Assembly: GCF_900105655.1 (NCBI RefSeq)
Contig: NZ_LT629787.1
Span: forward strand, 2,852,001 to 2,916,000
DNA length: 64,000 nt
Source of the DNA: Halopseudomonas salegens
Lineage (GTDB): Bacteria > Pseudomonadota > Gammaproteobacteria > Pseudomonadales > Pseudomonadaceae
Direction: 5' to 3'
Part shown: positions 1 through 8,196 of the stretch, piece by piece
Layout of the letters: every line of letters starts with the position of its first letter
Numbering within the stretch: the first letter of the stretch is position 1
The notes under the pieces: model-generated
Told to the model about the DNA's origin: nothing
Databases searched by the model: none
The model's input: only the letters and a program-made list of their open reading frames with translations
Translations under genes and position numbers: made by a program

Positions 1-1
1 G

Positions 2-817
2 ATGATTGATGCCCATGGCGAAGCGGCCAAACAGAGCGGCGCACGCATCGTGTTTTCCTGTGGTTTTGATTCCATTCCTTTCGACCTTGGCGTCTGGTTC
101 CTGCAACAGGCCGCCAAGCAAAAACTCGGCACTACCCTGCCGCGGGTCAAAGGCCGGGTACGCAAAATGAAGGGCACCTTCTCCGGCGGCACCGCCGCCA
201 GCCTCAAGGCGACCCTGGTTGCAGCCAAAAAAGACCCGAAAATATATCAGCTATTGAGCGATCACTTTGCTTTGGCACCCGGATTCAGCGGTCCCGAACA
301 ACCGCCAGCAGACAAGCCGCAACACGAAGACGAACTGAACAGCTGGGCAGCACCCTTCGTCATGGCAGCAATCAACACGCGCAACGTTCATCGCTCCAAC
401 TTCCTGCTTGGCCATGAATACGGCAAGGATTTCGTATACGACGAAATGATCCTTACCGGTCCCGGCGAGCAAGGCAAGGCGACAGCCGAGCATGTCGGCA
501 ATGACCGCTCACTGGCCAGTGACAAGGCACCCAAGCCGGGTGAAGGGCCGAGCAAGGAAGAACGAGAGAACGGTTTCTATGACGTGCTCTTTATTGGCGA
601 AGGTGAAGGCGGCAAGAAGCTCAAGGCCAGTGTATCCGGCAAGCGCGATCCCGGTTATGGCTCGACCTCACGCATGATCGCTGAAAGCGCACTCTGCCTG
701 CTGCGCGATGCCACTGACACCCCCGGCGGTATCTGGACCACCGCACCGGCCATGGGCGACAAGCTGATCAAGCGCCTGCAAGAACATGCCGGCCTGACGT
801 TCAAGCTGGAAGACTGA
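2..817 (+). CDS. Saccharopine dehydrogenase-like (trans-acting enoyl reductase family) protein, 5' end missing
   Basis: This is the C-terminal part of a saccharopine-dehydrogenase-like NAD(P)-binding protein of the kind often annotated as trans-acting enoyl reductase or putative integral membrane oxidoreductase. The visible 271 residues open with the family stretch MIDAHGEAAKQSGARIVFSC followed by GFDSIPFDLGV, which in homologues lies well inside the protein just after the Rossmann domain. The ATG at base 2 is therefore an internal Met and the true start is upstream of the window. The ending TFKLED and a strong terminator just downstream show a complete 3' end. The substrate cannot be read from the sequence; family members act on fatty-acyl or polyketide-like substrates. 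Confidence 0.8.
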   Translation: MIDAHGEAAKQSGARIVFSCGFDSIPFDLGVWFLQQAAKQKLGTTLPRVKGRVRKMKGTFSGGTAASLKATLVAAKKDPKIYQLLSDHFALAPGFSGPEQPPADKPQHEDELNSWAAPFVMAAINTRNVHRSNFLLGHEYGKDFVYDEMILTGPGEQGKATAEHVGNDRSLASDKAPKPGEGPSKEERENGFYDVLFIGEGEGGKKLKASVSGKRDPGYGSTSRMIAESALCLLRDATDTPGGIWTTAPAMGDKLIKRLQEHAGLTFKLED

Positions 818-829
818 TCACCCGACAGC

Positions 830-868
830 AAAAAGCCCCGCCAGCCTTGCGGCTGGCGGGGCTTTTTG
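830..868. terminator. Bidirectional intrinsic terminator
   Basis: A 13-bp GC-rich stem (834-846 with 851-863) and a TTGC loop are flanked by A5 on the left and T5 on the right. It can therefore stop transcripts arriving from the plus-strand oxidoreductase gene and from the minus-strand porin gene that converge here. Confidence 0.9.
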
Positions 869-884
869 TTCGCCTTGCCTCCGA

Positions 885-2180
885 CTAAAGCAGCTTGAAG
901 CTATAGGTCAGATAGATGCGAGCTTCGTCGATATCGCGCTGGCTCGGGACGCTGCTGCGCAAACTGGCATGGCGCACTGACAACCCCAGGTTCTTCAGCA
1001 ACCCCTCTTGCACCGTGTAATCCACCCGCAAGTCACGCTCCCTTTCCTTGTCCTGTCCCGAAGGCTGCCCGCTGACATTGTCACCACGGAGATACTTGGC
1101 ACTGGCACGCAGGCCGGGAATGCCCGCCTCGGCAAAGTCATAGGCATACTCCGCCACCCAGGTGCGTTGACCGGCACGCAGGAACTTGCCGATCTGCGAG
1201 TCGGTAATCAGGTAAGCGATAGCACCGTCACCATTATTGACGAACGGAAAGCTGCTGTTGCCACTCATGTGCTGACGCCCCAACCCCAGGCTATGACCCG
1301 AGCGGTGATAGGTAAACAGGGCGCTGACTGCACGGTTATCCACCTTGCCACCAAAGCCGGGCGCTCCATTGCGGTTGGCGCCGTAGGCATTACTGTCGAA
1401 GTAACGCAAGTCAGTATCAAGACGCCCGTCACCCAGGGGCAACCGATGACGCACGCCAAGAAAATGCTGGCGATAGTAGTCCTGCAACTGGCCAAAGTAG
1501 TAACTGGTGGTCAGGTTCTCGTTGAGCTGATAATCACCCCCGACAAAGCGGAACTGATTGACCCGTTCGCTGCCACCGGCAATGCGCAGGTTCTCGTAAT
1601 CGGTCGACGCACGGCCGCTGGCGCGCTCGATCTGGCCCAGCTGCAGGGTCAACCCATCGACATCCCTGGATACCAACTGGCCGCCACGAAAGGTCTGCGG
1701 CAGCAAGCGACCATCGTTGCTGGCCAGCACTGGCAGGCGCGGACGCAAGACACCAACATGCACGGTCGTCTCGGCAACCTGCACCTTGCCTGTCAGATCA
1801 AAACGACCGAACTCACTGGCTGCACGGCCGTCACTCTCCAGCGGAAACAACTGCCCAGGTCGGCGAGTAATCCCGCTCTTGCCGGCACGCCCACCACCAT
1901 CCAGACGCAGGCCATACTGCCCCAGGGCATCGAGCCCCAGTTTCACACTACCAACGTCCACCCAACCCGACTGGAACTGCAGCAAAAAACCCTGCCCCCA
2001 CTCCTCGCTGCGGGAAAATCCCGGATTGCCGCTGCGCTGATCCTGGTTGTGGTAAAAATTGCGCAGCCCCAGAGTCAGCGAACTGTCGCTGATAAATCCA
2101 TTGCCGGCGTGCGCCTGAGCGCTGAGGGTTGTTGCCAACAGGCTGGCGGTAATAGCCCCGGCCAGGGTGGTCTTGTTCAT
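885..2180 (-). CDS. OprD-family outer-membrane porin
   Basis: A 431-aa outer-membrane beta-barrel of the OprD/OpdP specificity-porin family, which takes up small substrates such as basic amino acids, peptides or carboxylates. It starts with a Sec signal peptide (MNKTTLAGAITASLLATTLS, cleaved near AQAHA). The mature N-terminus has the family pattern FISDSSLTLGLRNFYHNQD, and the protein ends in the typical beta-strand YLTYSFKLL. An in-frame GTG lies 3 bases further up, but the ATG at 2180 is chosen because AGGAG sits 8 bases before it. The length fits the family (about 420-440 aa). It is monocistronic between two convergent neighbours. The substrate cannot be assigned from sequence alone. Confidence 0.9.
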   Translation of the reverse strand: MNKTTLAGAITASLLATTLSAQAHAGNGFISDSSLTLGLRNFYHNQDQRSGNPGFSRSEEWGQGFLLQFQSGWVDVGSVKLGLDALGQYGLRLDGGGRAGKSGITRRPGQLFPLESDGRAASEFGRFDLTGKVQVAETTVHVGVLRPRLPVLASNDGRLLPQTFRGGQLVSRDVDGLTLQLGQIERASGRASTDYENLRIAGGSERVNQFRFVGGDYQLNENLTTSYYFGQLQDYYRQHFLGVRHRLPLGDGRLDTDLRYFDSNAYGANRNGAPGFGGKVDNRAVSALFTYHRSGHSLGLGRQHMSGNSSFPFVNNGDGAIAYLITDSQIGKFLRAGQRTWVAEYAYDFAEAGIPGLRASAKYLRGDNVSGQPSGQDKERERDLRVDYTVQEGLLKNLGLSVRHASLRSSVPSQRDIDEARIYLTYSFKLL

Positions 2181-2345
2181 CACGCGTGCTCCTGAATAAT
2201 CATTGTTGTATCCCGCTGCCGAGTACAGGGGCGGTAATATAAATGAAACATCAGGGGAAACATAAAAGAACAGGCGACTGACGCGTTATTCGACCATGGT
2301 ATGAGACGTGACCGAGCAGTCATGCCGGAAGGCGGAAAAGGCCCG

Positions 2346-3635
2346 TTACAGAGCCTTTTCGAACACTTTCGAATTACGCTGATAATTGTACAGAGAAGCG
2401 CGTTTGGCGGGTAACCGCTCCACTGTGCTGGGCACAAAACCCCGCTCACGGAACCAGTGCGCAGTCCGCGTGGTGAGCACAAACAGAGTGTCCAGCCCCA
2501 ACTGCTTGCACTGCCGCTCGATATGCGTCAGCAACTGATCGCCACGCTGACCGTGGCGGTATGCCGGATCAATCGCCACGCACGCCAGCTCCCCTGCCGT
2601 CGAGCCCTCCAACGGATACAGGGCGGCGCAACCAATCAATGCACCGTCACGCTCAATCAGCGTGAACTGGCCAATCTCGGTCTCCAACATCTCGCGCGAG
2701 CGGCGCACCAGAATCCCGGCCTCTTCCAGCGGCCGCAGCAACTCGACCAGCCCGGCAACATCATCAATGGTCGCCGGGCGAATACTCTCGAAAGCTTCCT
2801 GACTGACCAGCGTACCGCCGCCATCCCGGGTGAACAGTTCGGTCAGGATGGCACCATCTTCGGCAAAGCTGACTATATGGCTGCGCCGCACGCCATTGGC
2901 GCAGGCCTTGCACGCTGCTTGCAGCAGGTTGCCGGGCAAGCTGTGCCCCAGCTGCTGCAGCAAAGGCGTCGCCTGGGTGGTCCGCAATTCCCGCTGCAGG
3001 TTACCCTCGCCATCAAGAATACCGATATCCGGCCCCAGCAGGATCAACTTGTCTGCCCCCAACGCAGCCGCCGCACTGGTCGCCACATCTTCACAGGCCA
3101 GATTGAACACCTCGCCAGTCGGCGAATAGCCCAGAGACGACAAGAGCACTATCGCCTGCTCGTCCAGATGCTGACTGATCGCCTTGCGATCAATCCGCCG
3201 CACCTCACCGGTATGATGATAATCCACACCCTCGACCACCCCGATAGGCTTGGCCGTGACCAGGTTGCCGCTGACCACGCGCAAGCGCGAGCGCTGTCCG
3301 GACGGTGCCGTACACAGTTGCGCCTCGATACTGATGCGCAAACTGCCCACCGCCTCCATGACGGCGGCCAGGGTATCCATATCGGTTATCCGCAGATCAT
3401 CATGGTAACGCGATGGCAAACCACGCAGGCTCAAGCGCTCCTCGATCTGTGGGCGCGAGCCATGAACCAATACCAGGCGCACACCCAGGCTGTTGAGCAG
3501 CATGATGTCATGGATGATATTGGTAAAATTCGGGTGCGCCATGGCCTCACCCGGCAACAGCACAACGAACGTGCAATCCCGATGGGTGTTGATATAAGGC
3601 GTAGAGTGACGAAACCAGTTGACGTAATCAGGCAT
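2346..3635 (-). CDS. argA: Amino-acid N-acetyltransferase (N-acetylglutamate synthase)
   Basis: The first enzyme of arginine synthesis: acetyl-CoA + glutamate to N-acetylglutamate, normally feedback-inhibited by arginine. The 429-aa protein has an N-terminal amino-acid-kinase-like regulatory domain (roughly residues 1-285, opening MPDYVNWFRHSTPYINTHRD) and a C-terminal GNAT acetyltransferase domain with an acetyl-CoA loop in CVAIDPAYRHGQRGDQLL. The open frame runs 101 codons further upstream, but MPDYVNWFRH is the conserved family start and gives the usual length. It is transcribed divergently from amn, with argE close by, so arginine genes cluster here without forming one operon. The short upstream SD-like GGAACG is weak. 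Confidence 0.95.
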   Translation of the reverse strand: MPDYVNWFRHSTPYINTHRDCTFVVLLPGEAMAHPNFTNIIHDIMLLNSLGVRLVLVHGSRPQIEERLSLRGLPSRYHDDLRITDMDTLAAVMEAVGSLRISIEAQLCTAPSGQRSRLRVVSGNLVTAKPIGVVEGVDYHHTGEVRRIDRKAISQHLDEQAIVLLSSLGYSPTGEVFNLACEDVATSAAAALGADKLILLGPDIGILDGEGNLQRELRTTQATPLLQQLGHSLPGNLLQAACKACANGVRRSHIVSFAEDGAILTELFTRDGGGTLVSQEAFESIRPATIDDVAGLVELLRPLEEAGILVRRSREMLETEIGQFTLIERDGALIGCAALYPLEGSTAGELACVAIDPAYRHGQRGDQLLTHIERQCKQLGLDTLFVLTTRTAHWFRERGFVPSTVERLPAKRASLYNYQRNSKVFEKAL

Positions 3636-3746
3636 TCGCTGCGTTCCGGGCAAAAACGCAGTGTAGGGAGTTTTCACCCTGCGCAGCAAGCCCGCGCTAG
3701 CTGCTAGTATCGGGTAATCATCAATGAAACAGTTAGAGATGCCTGC

Positions 3747-5216
3747 ATGTCGACACCCGATCTCGATTTCCAACCCGTTACCACCGCCAGCGCAGCGGTC
3801 GACCGTCTGGCCGAGCTGTACCAATTTGCCACCGAGGCACTGGAACAGGCCCTGCACGATTATTTGCGCCAGCGCAGCCAGCCCGACGCCGAACAACTCC
3901 GCCAATTCTGCTACCCCGAACTCCGTCTGGACTACCATGCCCAGGGCGAAGCCCCCAGCACCGTGCGCGCCTTCGCCCGCGTACAGTTAGCCGGCACCTA
4001 CAGCCTGACCGTGACCCATCCACAGGCGTTTCGCAAGTATCTGCTGGAACAGCTTGAACCCCTGCTGCGCGACTTCAGCATTGAACTCAGCGTCGGCCTG
4101 AGCGACCAGCCAATCCCATATCCCTATGTGCTGCCCCACGATGAACTGGCCCGCTCAGGGATTACCGCCGGCGAATTGTCCCGCGTTTTTGCCGGCACCG
4201 ACCTCGCCGCCATCACCGACCGCTCCGCCGATGGTCAACACAGCTGGGAAAACCTCGACACCCTGCCGCTGGCCCTGTTCGACGCCGCCCGCGTCGACTT
4301 CTCCCTGCGCCGCCTGGTGCATTACACCGGCAGCGACTGGCAGCACGTACAACCCTGGATACTGCTGACCAACTACCACCGCTATGTGGATCAGTTCATC
4401 CGTTACAGCATGGACATGCTGCTCAGCGAATCACGCTTTGAACGCCTGGTGTTGCCCGGCAACGTCATGCTTGAACGCGGCATGGCCGAAGACGACATGC
4501 AGGCCGTGGTCGACAGCGTCGCCTGGCACCGCTTCCAGATGCCCGCCTATCATCTGCTGGCTGCCGATGGCGACGGCATTACCCTGGTCAATATCGGCGT
4601 CGGCCCCTCCAATGCCAAGAACATCACCGACCATCTGGCCGTACTGCGTCCACACTGCTGGCTGATGATTGGCCACTGCGGTGGCCTGCGCCAGTCACAA
4701 ACCATCGGCGACTATGTACTCGCCCACGCCTACATGCGCCGCGATGGCATCCTCGACCGGGTACTGCCGCCCAATATTCCCTTGCCCGCACTGGCAGAGG
4801 TGCAGCAGGCGCTGCAAGTCGCCGCTGCAGAGGTCACCGGCGATCAGGGCGATGCGCTGAAACGCCGCCTGCGCACCGGCACGGTATTGACCTACGACGA
4901 TCGCAACTGGGAACTGCGCTGGGCGCAGGAACGGCCACTGATCAATCAGGCCCGGGCGATTGCCGTAGATATGGAAAGCGGCACCATCGCCGCCCAGGGC
5001 TACCGCTTCCGCGTGCCCTACGGCACCCTGCTCTGCGTCTCCGACAAACCCCTGCACAGTGAAATCAAACTGCCCGGCGCCGCCGGCGCCTTCTACCAAC
5101 GCGCCGTCACCCAGCACCTGCATATCGGCATCGCTGCGCTGGACTTGCTGCGCAGCCAGCTGAATGCATTGCACTCACGCAAATTGCGCAGCTTTGATGA
5201 GCCGCCGTTTAGGTAA
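3747..5216 (+). CDS. amn: AMP nucleosidase
   Basis: Hydrolyses AMP to adenine and ribose 5-phosphate, helping to set the adenylate pool. The 489-aa length matches bacterial Amn. It has the N-terminal Amn-specific domain and a C-terminal nucleoside-phosphorylase-like fold with the stretches VNIGVGPSNAKNITDHLAVL, MIGHCGGLRQSQTIGDYVLA, and the nucleotide-site segment AIAVDMESGTIAAQGYRFRV. The MSTPDLDFQP start follows a modest SD. It diverges from argA with about 110 bases between starts. The same window also carries a second, different AMP-breaking route (the AMP-phosphorylase-type gene near 44 kb). Confidence 0.93.
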   Translation: MSTPDLDFQPVTTASAAVDRLAELYQFATEALEQALHDYLRQRSQPDAEQLRQFCYPELRLDYHAQGEAPSTVRAFARVQLAGTYSLTVTHPQAFRKYLLEQLEPLLRDFSIELSVGLSDQPIPYPYVLPHDELARSGITAGELSRVFAGTDLAAITDRSADGQHSWENLDTLPLALFDAARVDFSLRRLVHYTGSDWQHVQPWILLTNYHRYVDQFIRYSMDMLLSESRFERLVLPGNVMLERGMAEDDMQAVVDSVAWHRFQMPAYHLLAADGDGITLVNIGVGPSNAKNITDHLAVLRPHCWLMIGHCGGLRQSQTIGDYVLAHAYMRRDGILDRVLPPNIPLPALAEVQQALQVAAAEVTGDQGDALKRRLRTGTVLTYDDRNWELRWAQERPLINQARAIAVDMESGTIAAQGYRFRVPYGTLLCVSDKPLHSEIKLPGAAGAFYQRAVTQHLHIGIAALDLLRSQLNALHSRKLRSFDEPPFR

Positions 5217-5281
5217 ATCAAACACGATGGGAGCAATTTGCATGGTTTGGGTTGTCGTGACAGCTACGCAATTGCCAGTGA

Positions 5282-5389
5282 GGGGTGTTGCCAGCCACCT
5301 GCCCCAGACCGTCGATGTACAGGGATGTACATCGACGAGCCCCAGGGAAGGCTTGTAGCGTGTCTGGGGCAGGTGGCTGGCAATGCCCC
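5282..5389 (+). repeat. Structured intergenic element, copy A (long variable stem with conserved GGA-loop hairpins)
   Basis: This element fills the gap between convergent amn and argE. Outer arms 5288-5309 and 5362-5383 pair perfectly for 22 bp; two G-U pairs and four more G-C pairs extend this to 5282/5389. Inside is an 11-bp hairpin (5310-5320 with 5327-5337) with loop AGGGAU, then a second small hairpin (5338-5353; AGCC/GGCT stem) with GGGA in its loop, then the conserved GCGTGTC that enters the right arm. Two other copies lie at 29958-30066 and 30170-30272. The inner loop region reads GUACAGGGAUGU as RNA. Orientation is assigned by the consensus order arm, CGTC-hairpin, AGC...GCGTGTC, arm. 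Confidence 0.85.
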
Positions 5390-5420
5390 GCAGACACAAG
5401 ACTAAACTAATCAAGGCCAC

Positions 5421-6569
5421 CTACTTCAAACAAAACTCCCGAATCAACCCACGCAAAATCTCCACCGTCGGATTGATCCGCTCCATCTCCAGAAACTCAT
5501 CCGGCTGGTGCGCCTGGTCAATATCACCCGGCCCCAGAATCAACGTCTGCATACCAATCTGATTCAGATAGGGCCCCTCAGTCGCAAAAGCCACACTACC
5601 GGCTGTATGCCCAGTCAAACGCTCACAGGCCGCCACCAAAGGCGCATCGGCAGCAGTATCCAACGGTGGCACGCCAGGGAACAGCGGCGTCAGCTGGATA
5701 TCCACCGCCCTCTCCGCCGCAATCAACGCCAGACGCTGGCGAATCTGAGCACGCAACTCATCCGGATCCATCCCCGGCAACGGCCGAATATCAAACTCCA
5801 GCGCACACTTGGCGCAAATCCGGTTCGGATTGTCGCCGCCATGAATGCACCCCAGATTCAACGTCGGCGTCGGCACCCCGAATAACGGATTATTCCAGCG
5901 CTTCTGCCACTCGGTACGCAAGGCCATCAGATCACTGATCACATAATGCATCGCCTCCAGCGCATTGTTGCCCAGCGCCGGATCGGATGAATGCCCCGCC
6001 TGGCCGATAATATCCACCCGCTCCATCATGATGCCCTTGTGCACCCGGATCGGCTTCAGCCCGGTCGGCTCACCGATGACCGCATGCCTTGCCTTCGGCT
6101 GCCCACTGGCGACCAGCGCCCGCGCACCACTCATGGTGCTTTCCTCATCCGCCGTAGCAAGAATAATCAGGGGCTGCTTGAAAGGTTGATCCAGATAGCC
6201 TTTAACCGCCTCGATAATCAGCGGAAAAAAGCCCTTCATATCGCAGCTTCCAAGCCCGTACCAGCGGCCATCCGCCTCGGTCAGCTTCATCGGGTCATGC
6301 TGCCAACGCTCCGGATTGCAGGGAACGGTATCCGTATGCCCCGCCATCACCAGCCCACCGGGGCCACTGCCATAGGTCGCAATCAGATTGGCCTTGCCCG
6401 GATGGTCGGCAATCGGCTGGATATCACAGGCAAAGCCCAGATCGCCGAGCCAATCCGCCAACAAATGCACCACGCCCAGGTTGGACTGGTCCCAGTCCGG
6501 CTGGGTACAGCTGATCGACGGACTTTGCAGCAACTCGGCAAACTGGGTTTTCAGATCAGGCACAGCCAT
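5421..6569 (-). CDS. argE: Acetylornithine deacetylase
   Basis: A 382-aa M20-family metallopeptidase that removes the acetyl group from N-acetylornithine to give ornithine. Visible M20 zinc-site elements are MAGHTDTVPC (first ligand), GSCDMKGFFP (bridging Asp) and ATADEESTMSG (catalytic Glu pair), plus the lid-domain VHKGIMMERVDIIGQAGHSS. The length is typical. The start MAVPDLKTQF is preceded by GGAG at good spacing. It sits near argA, as it does in Pseudomonas, with amn inserted between. In pseudomonads argJ usually supplies the cyclic acetyl-recycling route, so argE may be partly redundant; that is inference. Confidence 0.92.
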   Translation of the reverse strand: MAVPDLKTQFAELLQSPSISCTQPDWDQSNLGVVHLLADWLGDLGFACDIQPIADHPGKANLIATYGSGPGGLVMAGHTDTVPCNPERWQHDPMKLTEADGRWYGLGSCDMKGFFPLIIEAVKGYLDQPFKQPLIILATADEESTMSGARALVASGQPKARHAVIGEPTGLKPIRVHKGIMMERVDIIGQAGHSSDPALGNNALEAMHYVISDLMALRTEWQKRWNNPLFGVPTPTLNLGCIHGGDNPNRICAKCALEFDIRPLPGMDPDELRAQIRQRLALIAAERAVDIQLTPLFPGVPPLDTAADAPLVAACERLTGHTAGSVAFATEGPYLNQIGMQTLILGPGDIDQAHQPDEFLEMERINPTVEILRGLIREFCLK

Positions 6570-6731
6570 AGCAGGACTCCGGCAACAGAATTCGATTCCA
6601 GCTTACGCGCTCCGTGCAGCTGCGTCAGCCGCCACGCCACATACAGTAAAGAATCCGCCCCTTGCACTGGCGACTCCGGTAAACTGGGCGGCAGCAGATT
6701 TACCGTTCGCAACCACACCCTTGTGAGGCCT

Positions 6732-8135
6732 ATGTTCAAGGAAACCGAAATCAAACTGCGTATCAGTGACGACACCCTGACCGCCCTTCGCGAACATCCA
6801 CTGGTGCAAGAACGTCAGCAGACCACCTGGCAAACCAAACAGCTGATCAACCAGTATTTCGACACCCCACAGCAGTCACTGGCGGCCGCCAAAGTCGCCT
6901 TGCGATTGCGCCGTGATGGCGATCAGATCATCCAGACACTGAAAACCCGGGGCAACAGCGTGGCCGGGCTGTCCGAGCGCAATGAATGGGAATGGCATCT
7001 GGACAAGATGCAGCTCGATACCAGCGTATTGCACGGTGAATACTGGCCGGAAGCACTGGCCGGCTGTGACCTGGCCAGCCTGCAGCCGCTGTTCAGCAAC
7101 GACTTCAGCCGTCAGCATTGCCTGCTGGCTTGGCAACGTGACGGCGAACAGGTAGTGGTGGATATGGCGCTGGACCAAGGCGCGGTAAAAACCGCCAATG
7201 GCGAAGAACCGATCAGCGAGCTGGAACTGGAAATGCGTGAGGGCAGCAGCCAGGCACTGTTCGAGCTGGCCGCCGAGCTGGCCGAAGACCTGCCGCTGAT
7301 GCCCTGTGACATCAGCAAGGCCGAGCGCGGTTACCGGTTACTGGATGCCGGCAGCTATCAATTGCGCCCTGCACACCTGGGATGGTCCGCCGAACTGCCG
7401 GTGGACGAGGTCATTGCCCGCGCCGGCTGGACCCTGCTGGGCCACAGCCAGCGACTGGCCGAGCAATTCCGTTTCAGCGGTCAATGGCGCCACTTCCGCG
7501 AACTGGTAGTACAGCTGGATCACCTGCGCGCCTACTTCAGCGTCTTTGATCTGGCTCTGCCGCGCAGTGCCGGACAGCCCTTTGTCACCGCACTGGATGA
7601 CATGCTGAATTATCTGCACCCATTGTATCTGGCCGGCTGGGCTGATGATGCCCAGGGACAGGACGCCCGGGCCGAAGCACCAGAAATATTTGCCCGCCTG
7701 AGCAATGAGCTGGCCTGGGGGCAACTGTTCATCGGCCTTGCCCTCTGGCTGCAACAAAAGCGTTGGACAGAAAACCGGCCACCCCGTGGTGAGCGCGTCG
7801 CCGCCCTCCCCATGGAACGTTGGCTGCTGGGTGCCGTCAGCAAGGAAATTCAGGCTCTGCGGGTACCGCACAACAATGATGGAGACGAACGCGTCAGTGA
7901 ATGGTGTGACCAGCTGCCACGTTTGCAACGCCTGCATTTTCTGCTCAACCAGTTCCGCCGCCAACTCAAGGTTGCCGAAGCTGATCGTCTGTTTGGTGAG
8001 CTGAGCAAGCTGCAAGAACTCTTGCAACAGACCAGTCAGGTAGATGCCTCGCAACGCGATGCGCTGCTTGCTACCCTGCGCAAACAGGGACTACGCATCA
8101 GACGCCTGTCCGCCTGGCGAGAGCTGAACGGCTGA
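6732..8135 (+). CDS. CYTH-CHAD domain inorganic triphosphatase
   Basis: A 467-aa YgiF-like protein. The N-terminal CYTH domain (about residues 1-205) carries the diagnostic ExExK motif as ETEIK at residues 4-8. It also has the alternating charged strands LRLRRDGDQIIQTLKTRG, NEWEW and ELELEMREG that line the triphosphate tunnel. The C-terminal CHAD domain (about 215-467) is helical and rich in conserved His/Arg, and is thought to bind polyphosphate. The predicted activity is hydrolysis of tripolyphosphate. The open frame extends far upstream, but the ATG at 6732 has GAGG 5 bases before it and places the CYTH signature at the N-terminus. It diverges from argE and is followed by the GspE-like ATPase. 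Confidence 0.9.
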   Translation: MFKETEIKLRISDDTLTALREHPLVQERQQTTWQTKQLINQYFDTPQQSLAAAKVALRLRRDGDQIIQTLKTRGNSVAGLSERNEWEWHLDKMQLDTSVLHGEYWPEALAGCDLASLQPLFSNDFSRQHCLLAWQRDGEQVVVDMALDQGAVKTANGEEPISELELEMREGSSQALFELAAELAEDLPLMPCDISKAERGYRLLDAGSYQLRPAHLGWSAELPVDEVIARAGWTLLGHSQRLAEQFRFSGQWRHFRELVVQLDHLRAYFSVFDLALPRSAGQPFVTALDDMLNYLHPLYLAGWADDAQGQDARAEAPEIFARLSNELAWGQLFIGLALWLQQKRWTENRPPRGERVAALPMERWLLGAVSKEIQALRVPHNNDGDERVSEWCDQLPRLQRLHFLLNQFRRQLKVAEADRLFGELSKLQELLQQTSQVDASQRDALLATLRKQGLRIRRLSAWRELNG

Positions 8136-8196
8136 CACGCGTCCAGCAGCTCAAGGACAGACAGGAACAAGGGCATTCAGCCCACAAGGAGAGGCA

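Noticed and set aside
2457..3707. A 416-codon plus-strand open frame opposite argA.
   Set aside because: It is a shadow of argA; the Gln/His/Arg-rich translation shows no domain.
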